Positions 43,925 through 54,032 of a DNA stretch of 64,000 nt are shown piece by piece (position 1 is the first letter of the stretch; each line of letters starts with the position of its first letter). Both the position numbers and the translations under genes were made by a program. Source of the stretch: Theristus sp. LFF4_11 (lineage: Eukaryota > Nematoda > Chromadorea > Monhysterida > Xyalidae); contig JASANC010004334.1 in assembly GCA_030248135.1 (NCBI GenBank), positions 1-64,000 of the forward strand. The letters run 5' to 3'. The notes under the pieces were generated by a model. It was given only the letters and a program-made list of their open reading frames with translations, was not told the origin of the DNA and ran no database searches.

Positions 43925-44045
43925 TGGGTACCAGTTCTCCGGTGACCAGTTCTCCGGGTACCAGTTCTCCGCGTGCGTTTGTGAGAGGGTATTTATATAG
44001 GTACTAGTTGTCCGGTGACCAGTTCTCCGGGTACCAGTTCTCCGC
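43925..44045 (+). repeat. 15-bp minisatellite ggtaccagttctccg
   Basis: Six imperfect copies in two clusters of three (ggtaccagttctccg, ggtgaccagttctccg), split by about 40 bp. Confidence 0.9.
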
Positions 44046-44094
44046 CACCCATTTTTTGTGATTGCGTCTTGTTTCATCAAATCAGAGTCAATTT

Positions 44095-44745
44095 TCGTTT
44101 AATTGATTGCGGCGTATTTTACATTTACTACGTGGACACCACCAACGTCACTTTAACATTACCACCGACGTCACATTATAAACTGGCCAAAAGTACCGTA
44201 CGGCTATGATCAATTTTTTTTGTTTTATCACATGTTGGTTTATTTCTCATGAATAATTCTGTTGTTTGTGATGTTTGTTTGCGCGTCAGATGCGAACGAA
44301 CGGAAATCCCAAAGTGACGTGCCGTATCATTTTACGATTTGCGTTCGTTCGCACCTGACCAACGACGTACTTCTGCATACGTCAGCATGCGTCAGGTGTG
44401 AACGAAGAGGTAAAGAACAACATTCAAATCAACTCTGAACCTCTGGACACACTTAGCCCGTTGTCAAATAACAACTAAACAGTGGAAAATGCATTTTTTG
44501 TGATTGCGTGTTGCGTCTTGTTTTAATTATGTTATGTCCGTGGATTTTAAGTATAATTTATGATTGCGGCGTATTGTATTTTGCATTTACCACTGCATAC
44601 CACCAACGTCACTTTACCATTACCACCGACGTCACTTTATAAACTTGCCAAAAGTGACGTACGGCTATGATCCGAATTTTTTCTTTTATCTCATGTTGGT
44701 TTATCTTTCATGGATGATTCTGTTGTTTGCGATGTTTGTTTGTGC
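44095..44745 (+). repeat. Duplicated ~185-bp block
   Basis: 44100-44285 (gattgcggcgtatt, accaccgacgtcac, cacatgttggttta) recurs at 44563-44745. The palindrome copy 2 (44285-44425) lies between the two. Confidence 0.85.
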
Positions 44746-45045
44746 AACTGACTTTTCGTTCAGTATACATGCGAATTGCCAGGATTGAATCTTTTTTGTG
44801 AATGTCGAGCACAAATCGTTTCAAGATCCCATTTTGCCACAAGGTCGAAACCGAACCATCGACACGAACTAACGATCGGTTGTTGACAAGAGGAAGACGA
44901 TGAGCCCGCCAAATGGTGATCGTGGTGGCGGCAAGCGACACAACCAGTAGGTTTTTATTTCTTGTTAGTTTGTGTGTTTGTTGTGTTATAAAGCCATAAG
45001 AAACTCAGACTAAGACAAAAATCCAAAAGTTTAAACGTGTAGAGA

Positions 45046-45976
45046 GTGCCTAAGCCTAAGCCAAAGCCTAAGCCTAAGCCTAAGCCTAAGCCTAAGCCTA
45101 AGCCTAAGCCTAAGCCTAAGCCTAAGCCTAAGCCTAAGCCTAAGCCTAAGCCTAAGCCTAAGCCTAAGCCTAAGCCTAAGCCTAAGCCTAAGCCTAAGCC
45201 TAAGCCTAAGCCTAAGCCTAAGCCTAAGCCTAAGCCTAAGCCTAAGCCTAAGCCTAAGCCTAAGCCTAAGCCTAAGCCTAAGCCTAAGCCTAAGCCTAAG
45301 CCTAAGCCTAAGCCTAAGCCTAAGCCTAAGCCTAAGCCTAAGCCTAAGCCTAAGCCTAAGCCTAAGCCTAAGCCTAAGCCTAAGCCTAAGCCTAAGCCTA
45401 AGCCTAAGCCTAAGCCTAAGCCTAAGCCTAAGCCTAAGCCTAAGCCTAAGCCTAAGCCTAAGCCTAAGCCTAAGCCTAAGCCTAAGCCTAAGCCTAAGCC
45501 TAAGCCTAAGCCTAAGCCTAAGCCTAAGCCTAAGCCTAAGCCTAAGCCTAAGCCTAAGCCTAAGCCTAAGCCTAAGCCTAAGCCTAAGCCTAAGCCTAAG
45601 CCTAAGCCTAAGCCTAAGCCTAAGCCTAAGCCTAAGCCTAAGCCTAAGCCTAAGCCTAAGCCTAAGCCTAAGCCTAAGCCTAAGCCTAAGCCTAAGCCTA
45701 AGCCTAAGCCTAAGCCTAAGCCCAAGCCCAAGCCCAAGCCCAAGCCCAAGCCCAAGCCCAAGCCCAAGCCCAAGCCCAAGCCCAAGCCCAAGCCCAAGCC
45801 CAAGCCCAAGCCCAAGCCCAAGCCCAAGCCCAAGCCCAAGCCCAAGCCCAAGCCCAAGCCCAAGCCCAAGCCCAAGCCCAAGCCCAAGCCCAAGCCCAAG
45901 CCCAAGCCTAAGCCTAAGCCTAAGCCTAAGCCTAAGCCTAAGCCTAAGCCTAAGCCTAAGCCTAAGCCTAAGCCTA
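45046..45976 (+). repeat. Interstitial telomere-type array (TTAGGC)n
   Basis: About 155 copies of CCTAAG, i.e. TTAGGC on the other strand, the nematode telomere repeat. A block of about 30 copies (45721-45903) has the variant CCCAAG throughout, with standard copies on both sides. Orientation: the G-rich strand is the minus strand. The long two-residue-repeat ORFs on both strands are artefacts. Confidence 0.98.
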
Positions 45977-46762
45977 CAGTCGAACTCACTAAAATGTGGA
46001 ATCAGCTGATTGGTCGACCGAGCGGAAGCTGCTCACACTCCGCACCGTTCTTTTTTCGTGGATTTGGATTTTATTGAAACGTGTTTTTATGAATTTCCAG
46101 CAACCTTTTTGTGCTAAAAATAAACTCAAAGGTTAGAGAACGCGAAATTCAGAAAATTTTATTCCACAGCTCAACTCAAAATGTATTTTTTGTTTAATGA
46201 CGACGACGACGTCGTCGCTTAATTTTTGCGTGTGGACTGAAAAATAAAAGCCTAAAAGGAGTGCGCTGTGCATGGTTTGCTGCGTGCACCAAGTAAATGA
46301 ACACAGCAGCTTACCAAAAACAACTTGAAAACGGTGAAAATGAAAAATGAAAGCAAAGTCGTCGTCGTGTCGTCGTCGTCCGCGAAGTCGGAACGCATTT
46401 TTTAATTGCGGACGCATGTCGATCGGTCATCTAGGAATGAAACCCCCTTCAGCTGGCTACACAGCGCACTCATTTCAGGCTTTTGTCTTTCAGTTCACAC
46501 GTAAAAATTAAGCGACGACGTCGTCGTCGTCGTCGTCAGTGAAAAATGCATTTTAAGCTGTTGAATAAAAAAAATTGAATTTCCCAGTTCTCCAACCCTT
46601 TGAGTTTATTTTTAGCATGAAAAGGGTGCTGGAAATTCACACTCATTCAAAAGAAACACGATTCAATAGAATCCAGATCCACGAAAAAGATGGGTGCGGA
46701 GTGTGAGCAGCCTCCCCTCGGCCGACCAATCAGCTGATTCCACATTTTATTGAGTTCGACTG
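45977..46762. mobile_element. TA-flanked foldback element at the telomere-array edge
   Basis: Ends CAGTCGAACTCA / inverse with TA on both sides (45975-45976, 46763-46764). Nearly the whole 786 bp is one imperfect palindrome: outer arms share cagctgattggtcg and cactccgcacc, inner arms share agcgacgacgtcgtcg. No transposase. Same end family as 32719-32845. Confidence 0.9.
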
Positions 46763-46764
46763 TA

Positions 46765-47522
46765 GGCCCAAAATTTTCTTTAAAAAACAAAAATGACGGT
46801 TTTTGTTTTTTAACAATTGTACGCGCACCTTCGTCTCCGCATGATGTCCGTAGTTTTGTCAAGTGTGCTCCGTTAACCTGCGTATTCGGTAAGTTTTGTC
46901 AAAAGCCCCACTTAGGTACATGTCATTATTTTTTGACCCACTTCCTCCATGTTTTTCGATTTGGATGACTTCTAGCGTTAATTTTGAACGTTAAAATGAC
47001 TTAAATGAATTGAAACATTGTTTCAGAAGTTGTTGGGTTGCAACTTAGAACATGTTTGATGTGATTTAGCCTAACTTTGATTTTTATTTTTTAAATATTT
47101 TTCCGAAACAAAAATGACGATTTTTGTTTTTTAACAACTGTAAACCCTCCCTACCCCCCAGACTTCGCTCAAAGCGTCTCGTCGAGTTGAGTTCAGCTAG
47201 ACTATTTACAGAACAACCCGGTGACCTATAACCGTGTTTTATTAAAATTTTGTCTATTTCACATGGGGAAAATTGCATTTTTCACAGTAAAACAGTGAGT
47301 AAAACTTTTGACGTGTACAGTTTTGATTTGATGGATAAAATTTTTTTTTAATTAAAAAATTGGAAAGGAGAACTTTTTTAAATGTTTAAAAAAATCCGAA
47401 CCCCAGGCTGAACTAGGGTTCGAAAAAAATGAAAATCCCTTTTTTTAATTTAAAAAAAATTAATTTTTTTTAATTAATTAAAAACTTTTTTTTAAATGCC
47501 GGAGGAAAATCCTATCGCCGAT
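46765..47522. other. No supported gene
   Basis: AT-rich sequence with A/T runs and partial family B words (caaaaatgacgatttttgt near 46789 and 47109). Nothing coding seen. Confidence 0.5.
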
Positions 47523-48818
47523 CAGTACCGAAGGCGAAAGCAAATTTTCGAGGGGGGGTGTCGTCACGTGGGGGGGTGCCGAAAATTTTTCAGTGGGGGG
47601 GTGTCAGTCATGGTACAGTGACACCCCCCCCCCCCAGGCGTGGGCCATGGGGGGGGTGCACTATTGTAGAAAATTTTCTGGGGGGGTGCACACCCCCCAC
47701 CCCACCCATGAGATTTTTTCGCTTGAATTTTGAAGGAAAAACACTAAATTTTGCTGCAAAATCTTTGAAATTACAATGAAGAATGTCAAGTTATCATATA
47801 TTTAGCTTATATTATGGTCTTTAAAGACAAAAAATCATGATTTTTGAGCAAAAATTCATGATTTTTGGGTGGTCCGAGAAAATTTTTGGGGGGTGTCACT
47901 GTTACTTAACTTAGGTCCATCTAGGGGGGGTGGGGGGGGGTGTCTAGCAAATTTCGAGGGGGGGTGTGGATGGTCCAGTGTCAGGTTTTGGGGGGTGGGT
48001 GTCGCGTGACCCCCCCCCACCCCCCCCACGCGGAGGTCTCGGGTGCTCTGGGGGGTGTACCTAGGGTTGTTAAACAAAAATGAAAATTTAAAAAAAAAGT
48101 GATTAAAAAAAAACAAAAATGCCGATTTTTTTTTTTAAAAATTCGAAAAATTTTCCTCTAATATGCTCTGAAAACCTCAATTTTGGCAAAATTTTTCGAA
48201 AGTTCAACAAAAATTTTCTTTGATTATACCTCGCAAAAACCTTTAGCAGTCGATTTTGGGCCGTTTTACCGACTGATTTTAGGCTACGACAACATCTGCG
48301 ATGAAGTTTTTGAGCGTCCCAAAGCTTGGCCTACCATTTCCGATGCAGATAAGGTGACGATTCGCCTCGCAGAGCGTCCGATTGTGCTCGCTGCTCCGTT
48401 TGCAAGCGCTACGTTGTCTGGTTGCTTGCTGCTTCGTGTCGTGTCGTCGCGACACCATCAAAAGAATTGATCGAATTTCAAGGCGGTATGTTTGTCTTCA
48501 CATTAGCATTAGTTTAGCTGGGGACAATTAGTGACGTTTTGGAGGTCAAAACACAAGAAGAGGCATGGTGACGGTTTGGAAAAGGGGTAATTGAGGTCAC
48601 CAAAACAAAATCTGCAAAGTTCCGTCATATGGGAGTCATTCGGGAGGCGCTTGCATATCATATGTGGTTCTTTGTACTCCCTGATTGATTTAGCACAACT
48701 TTGATTTTTGAAATTAAAAAAAAAAAATTTTTTTTTAAAACAAAAATGACGATTTTTGTTTTTTTTTAACAACCCTACCCTAGGTGTACCCCCCCACCCC
48801 CCCTCGTCTTCGGTACTG
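47523..48818 (+). mobile_element. hAT-like MITE family C, copy 1, carrying a family B element
   Basis: Ends CAGTACCGAAGGCGA / TCGTCTTCGGTACTG, flanked by TCGCCGAT (47515-47522, 48819-48826). The nested family B copy is 48062-48782. Confidence 0.93.
48062..48782 (+). mobile_element. hAT-like MITE family B, copy 2, nested in family C
   Basis: TAGGGTTGTTAAAC at left, right end AACAACCCTACCCTA, flanked by GGTGTACC (48054-48061, 48783-48790). The right tip has a five-base extra copy. Confidence 0.9.
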
Positions 48819-48989
48819 TCGCCGATCCGCCGATGCCGCCGCCGGCCGGTGGACAAAATAGGTGCATTCGAACCGCGCTGACGCTCTGAGTTCGATTCGA
48901 ATATGGCACTTTCTCAGACTGTTTTGTGACTAGGGTTGTTTTGTTAAAAAACAAAAATTGTCATTTTTGTTTTTTTTTAATTTAAAAAA

Positions 48990-49200
48990 CGTAATGCATC
49001 ATTATTAAAACAGGTGCATGTGCAGTGGCGGTGGCCCCTGCCCTTTAACACAGGAAAGAAAAAAATGCAAAAACTAAATTGATCATTTTCACCTTATAAA
49101 AAAGGCTTGGCTTAGGATTAGGATTAGGTTTAGGATTAGGAACCTACAACGACTCATTGCAAGCAACCTCTGATCAGAAATCAAAAAAATCACTTTTAAG
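48990..49200 (+). repeat. Dispersed repeat with degenerate telomere-like core
   Basis: Copy of 41170-41370: starts aatgcatcattattaaaaca, includes ggcttaggattaggatta and ends near gatcagaaatcaaaa. Confidence 0.8.
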
Positions 49201-49517
49201 TATGTATACAAATAATTCAAAAATCAAAGTTGTGCTAAATCAACCATGGAGTTCGAAGAACCACATTTTATGTGCAGCAATCGCCTCCCGAATGACTCCC
49301 GTATGGCGGAACTTTCCAGATTTTGTTTGGGTGATCTCATTTACCCCTTTTCCAAACCTTTAACAACCCTAGTTTTGACCTTTAAAATTGACAAAAACTT
49401 TCGTGAAAAAATTAGCCTCCCGGTCAATTTGGATTGGAGTATTTGGATTTTGGATCCACCTTTTGCAGCATGGATTGTGGATCCAAACCAGGTCGTCGTC
49501 GTAGCTCTTGTTCCAAA

Positions 49518-50093
49518 CAGTACCGAAGGCGAAAGCAAATTTTCGAGGGGCGGGGTGTCGTCACGTGGGGGGGGGGGGGTGCCGAAAATTTTTCAGTGGG
49601 GGGTGTCAGTCATGGTACAGTGACACCCCCCCAGGCGTGGGCCATGGGGGGGGGGTGCACTATTGTAGAAAATTTTCTGGGGGGGTGCACACCCCCCACC
49701 CCACCCCCACCCATGAGATTTTTTCGCTTAAATTTTGAAGGAAAAACGCTAAATTTTGCTGCAAAATCTTTGAAATTACAATGAAGAATGTCAAGTTATC
49801 ATATATTTAGCTTATGTTATGGACTTTAAAGACAAAAAATCATGATTTTTGAGCAAAAATTCATGATTTTTGGGTGGTCCGAGAAAATTTTTGGGGGGTG
49901 TCACTGTTACTTAGGTCCATCTAGGGGGGGGGATGTCTAGCAAATTTCGAGGGGGGGGGTGTGGATGGTCCAGTGTCAGGTTTTGGGGGGTGGGTGTCGC
50001 GTGGCGGGGGCCCCCCCCCACCCCCCCCCACGCGGAGGTCTCGGGTGCTCTGGGGGGGTGTACCCCCCCCCACCCCCCTCGTCTTCGGTACTG
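49518..50093 (+). mobile_element. hAT-like MITE family C, copy 2
   Basis: CAGTACCGAAGGCGA to TCGTCTTCGGTACTG with GTTCCAAA on both sides (49510-49517, 50094-50101). 576 bp, no insertion, so this is the plain form of family C. Confidence 0.94.
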
Positions 50094-50271
50094 GTTCCAA
50101 ATGATTTTTCTGTGTTGCATAGTACTTTCTACCGTAGTTTCTTGAATACTCAGATAGAAAACGCACCGGTTCACGTTGTTGTTGATTGATGGGCAACGGG
50201 CGCTTCTTCTAGATGACAAATCGTCAACAAGTAGGTTTCCTCCAATTTGGAGGGTAAAACCAAAGTAATTG

Positions 50272-50550
50272 TCGCGTCTGTAGCGCAGGTGTAGAGCTTT
50301 CGTCTACCGTTCTGTAGGTAGAAAGTTCGAACCCCGCTGCGGACAAGACACATAATGGAGAAACTAATGTGACCAATAACAACTAATGGTCTACTCTACT
50401 CCCTCCAGAGCCGAGGGTAAATTGGGCTCTGGGCAGTGGGCAGTATTGCCCGTTTCCGCCGGAGTTTGGTACCTTATGGTTTCCGGAACCGGCGCGCGAC
50501 CAAATAAATTGATTGATTGATTGAAATAAATAAAAATAAATAAATAAATA
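50272..50550 (+). mobile_element. tRNA-derived SINE
   Basis: Head: A box in tctgtagcgcaggtgtagag and B box agttcgaacccc at tRNA spacing, with an imperfect acceptor stem. Then a ~150-bp body (gagccgagggtaaattggg) and a simple tail (attgattgattg, then aaataaat repeats). This is the standard SINE layout, transcribed by RNA polymerase III. Confidence 0.8.
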
Positions 50551-50935
50551 ATTTACTGCTTTTTAGTCCATTAACGAGCTCATGATTTCGTGAAACCAAT
50601 TGCAGAAAAAGCTGTCGGTATCTGGACTTTGCTCGTCGATCTTCGACCTGAAAGTAGAAATTGTCACAAAAAAATTCTGCCAAAGTCCATGCAAAACTGG
50701 ACAAAAAAGCATAATGACACTTTCTGTAGAAAGTGTCTTAAACGCATTTTCAGATGAAAGTACAATTTTGCTGGTCAAAATTCGTTTTTTTAATTAATTA
50801 AAAAAATCCTGATTTAAAAAAGAATGTTTTAAAAAAAGTTTTAAAAAAATTTCGAACCCTGGGCGGAACGGCTAAAGTCTGCATTGACAAATTTCAGACG
50901 TGCGTGAGTGAAACCGCGAAAACCGACGACGAAAA

Positions 50936-51829
50936 ATGCCGCAACGTTTGACGTACCGTCGGCGTTTGCCGTACAACACAAATTCAAACAAGACCAAAGT
51001 GTCGAAGACGCCCGGCGGCCGGCTGGTGTTTCTGTACCGAAAGAAAAAGGGCAGCGTCCCGAAATGCGGTGACACCGGCGTTAAACTGAAGGGGGTTCGT
51101 CAATTTTTTTCTGCTGCTTGGAATCTAAAAGCTGTTTGTCGCCTGAGTTAATCAATTTGTGTTTTGAATTCATTGAATTTTTTGTTTGTCGTTCACTGTT
51201 GAACGAAAATCAAATGAACCGGGTTGTCACTCAGATCACGCCGTCGCGTCCAAAGCATCTTCGTTCGCTGTCGCGCCGTCACAAAACAGTGACACGCACG
51301 TACGGCGGTTGCCTCAGCTCACAGGCTGTCAAAGAGCGGTCAGTTCGTTCATGTCTCACCACTTACCACTCACTATCTATCATATCACTGTAGTTTCGGA
51401 TCCATGCAGACTGTTTGAAATTATTCTTGATCGTGAGTGGAGAAAAAATAGATTGGTGCAAAAATCACTACTCTAGAGTCATACCGATACCACGCTAAGC
51501 GAAAGCACAATCTTGGTTCATTCATAGTTTGAAGGGATCGTTTAAGATGCATAAGAATCGAACAGCCCGAGCCCGAGCAGACTTTCTGTTCGATTGAAAC
51601 AATGTCCTTTACACACTGTCGCTATTTTAATGACTTCTAACACAAAAGCAGAAATAATCATTTCTTTTTTCAATCAATTCTTTCTTTCACAATAACTATA
51701 ACAATTAACTATTTTGAATACAATAAAATGAAATTCTCTCTTTTCAGGATTATCCGAGCATTTTTGATTGAAGAGCAGAAAATCGTCGCCAAAGTGGTGA
51801 AAGCCTCGAAAGGAGCCGCTAAGAAGTGA
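50936..51829 (+). CDS. rpl-34: Ribosomal protein eL34, three exons
   Basis: Exons 50936-51094, 51235-51338 and 51748-51829 join in frame into 114 residues, the usual eL34 length. The protein shows [13 protein letters not shown] at the start, [11 protein letters not shown], then [16 protein letters not shown] and YGG in exon 2, and the hallmark [14 protein letters not shown] in exon 3. eL34 is a large-subunit protein of the cytosolic ribosome. The CxxC pairs present in many eukaryotic homologues are reduced to single cysteines (PKCGDTG and GGCLSS), as I recall for nematodes. Intron 1 opens with GTTCGT, a weak donor; the others are canonical. Confidence 0.95.
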
Positions 51830-52335
51830 ATTATGTTAGGATAGCACAGTTTATGTACCTGGTTATTGTTGAATCCGATTGTTGTGGGTTTAAAAATTTG
51901 GCTGTTTGTTGTTGTGTCACCCAAGTTGTTCGCTATTGATTCTTGAATCGACGAATTTGGGAGTCGATCTTATTGGTTCCCAGTAAAACAATGGCAACAT
52001 CGACGCTTGAAATAAACACAAACACACACATATTTCAGCACCCTATCTTCCCTTTGCAGAATTTCGCATTTTTTTCTGCCAGCCTCCCAAAGGACATTTT
52101 TCTTCTCGCATTTTTCTTTCTCGCATCCAATTTCATGTCTTTTGTCCCAACTTGAAAACTGATCGAAAACGAAACCACGACTACAGTGACGGCCACAATG
52201 ATTTTATTTTCTTTCATCCACATCAGTCTGTCGTGTTCAGTGGATAGGAGAGTGGAATATGCAAAAAAAGAGAAAGAACAGAGATCGTGATGATTTCTCG
52301 GCTTAAAAGTCGTACATACAATCACGGTCACATGT
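51830..52335. other. Intergenic, no supported gene
   Basis: 3' flanks of the convergent eL34 and METTL26-like genes. An imperfect AATAAA (gaaataaaca) lies near 52010. Nothing else seen. Confidence 0.5.
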
Positions 52336-53823
52336 TCACGTTCGCTTGAAGATGAGCGTTTTATTATTTGCAGGCATATCATGAACACTGGTCAGTTTCA
52401 GTCCGTCAGCATTCGCCAGTTGGTCCAGGAAACTCGTGTCTCGTAGGCCCCATTGTGGATTCTGCTGTTTCAATGATTTATCGAAGTTCACATTGCTCGC
52501 CGGTGTGATCGTGCCATTGACTCTGTGCGTGAAAACATGCGAATTCATGTGTTACAGTGTTGGGCAGCAATCAGGCAACACAAGGCAGCAATTTCTGAAA
52601 CTGGCACTTCGGCAACTAATGCAACGTTGAAGGCACGTTTACTTCCAACCAAACAAAACACGGCCGGGAACAGCTGAGTGCACCGCTCGTAACCGTCTAT
52701 TGTGGATTTATTCAAACGTGTCCGGACTAAAATAACGTCATTTGTTTCAAAAAACACTCGTTTGTCATAGTACTGGTACTAAAATTTCAGTTTGGCGTGA
52801 CTGATTCGCCATTCACCATTTGTTTACGGGAAAAAATCGGCTAAACGGAAAGTCTGGTTTACTGTGAGCGACAAGCGCATGTGTTTTGAGGCACATGACG
52901 TCATTTCAGTGTGACACGTTTGAAAAAATAGGTCATAGCATTTCGAGTTCACGATTGTCTGTTGCTGCACGCGAGGCAGACCGGCGCTCACCCGAACGGT
53001 CCGTAAACGAAGAGTGTGCCCGTGGGCGCCAGCAACACGGCGGCCGCACGGAACAGCCCGCGGACGGCCGCGTGCGAGCTGATGTGGATCATGTTGGCGC
53101 AGTAGATCACGTGCACCCCGCCCGCACTCAGCTGCAACGCTGCGTTCGTCGTGTCCGTCAGCACGCACTTGCTGACGTCCAGGTGTTGCGCGGGCCGAAC
53201 GTTGCGCAACCCGTGCGCAGCCTCAACAAAAATGGGCATGGAGGAAATCAACGCGACGGTCAAAGTCGGAACTCCCAGTGTATTGAAATCAACCAGCATC
53301 AGCGTCACGACCGCGGAGGTACGTTATCGCACCAGTTCAGTAGTCAACTTGATGACAATCAAAAAGTCCGTACCGGGAGCGTCTAGATACGGCCGCTGAG
53401 GTCTTCGGCCGTTCAATGTTCGGCCGAGGAGGTTTCGACCGCCAGGCAGATAACACTGAAAACGGTGTCTGTGTACGGCCGTTCATGGCAGAGCATACAG
53501 GTTGTCTAGAACGGTCGAACATAGTGCGCCCGAAGATCTCTGCGGCCGAACAATAACCCACCCGTCCGTACCACGTGCGCATCGATGCTGCGCAGCAACT
53601 GCGGCTCGACGTCGGTCGGCTGCCAAGTGAGTCCGGGGAAATGCGGCGCAAAATGAGCAACGTGCTGTCCACTGCCGGATGCGACTTCCAGTGCCAGGCC
53701 AGCAGTATCCTTTGAAAGGTACTGTTTCAACAGTTGCAATATCGGCTCGCGATTCCGCTCGGCTGCTGGATAATTCAGCATCGTTTTTGAAGTGTGCTGA
53801 AACGCAACACGGCACAGCTGCAT
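52336..53823 (-). CDS. METTL26-like (DUF938) methyltransferase, three exons
   Basis: Exons 53823-53572, 53221-52992 and 52522-52336 join in frame into about 221 residues. Exon 1 has AAERNREPILQLL and the SAM-binding LEVASGSGQHVAHFA, then WQPTDVEP. Exon 2 has CANMIHISSHAAVRGLF and FVYGPFG; exon 3 has SNVNFDKSL, PQWGLRDTSFLDQLA and the C-terminal DMPANNKTLIF. This is the UPF0585/METTL26 family in full order; its substrate is not well known. The exon 2 acceptor (TTGAG) is less standard than the rest. A ~247-bp repeat lies downstream of the stop's upstream intron (52693-52938). Confidence 0.92.
52693..52938 (+). repeat. ~247-bp dispersed repeat, copy 2
   Basis: Same sequence as 36360-36605, here inside intron 2 of the METTL26-like gene. 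Confidence 0.8.
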
Positions 53824-54032
53824 TGGCTAAAAATTTCAAGTCTGAAGAAACAAAATGAGTAACAGAAAAGTCATCCAGTTGCAAGTAATCCGGATCGAAC
53901 CCAACACTGTCACAAGTTTCCCTGTAAATTTGTCGATACAATTTTTATTCTTATCATATCAGCAACAGTTCATCAACAAGGAGAAAGATAACAACTCAAC
54001 AACGGTTTTGGCGCACAGTAAACAAGCAACGC

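Noticed and set aside
44955..46077. Long ORFs of alternating Gly-Leu and Pro-Lys on both strands
   Set aside because: They are translations of the 6-bp telomere repeat, open in several frames because the period is a multiple of three.
50572..50797. Short ORFs after the SINE as a host gene
   Set aside because: AT-rich with no splice partner or domain; similar words occur in other repeats (27900-28060).
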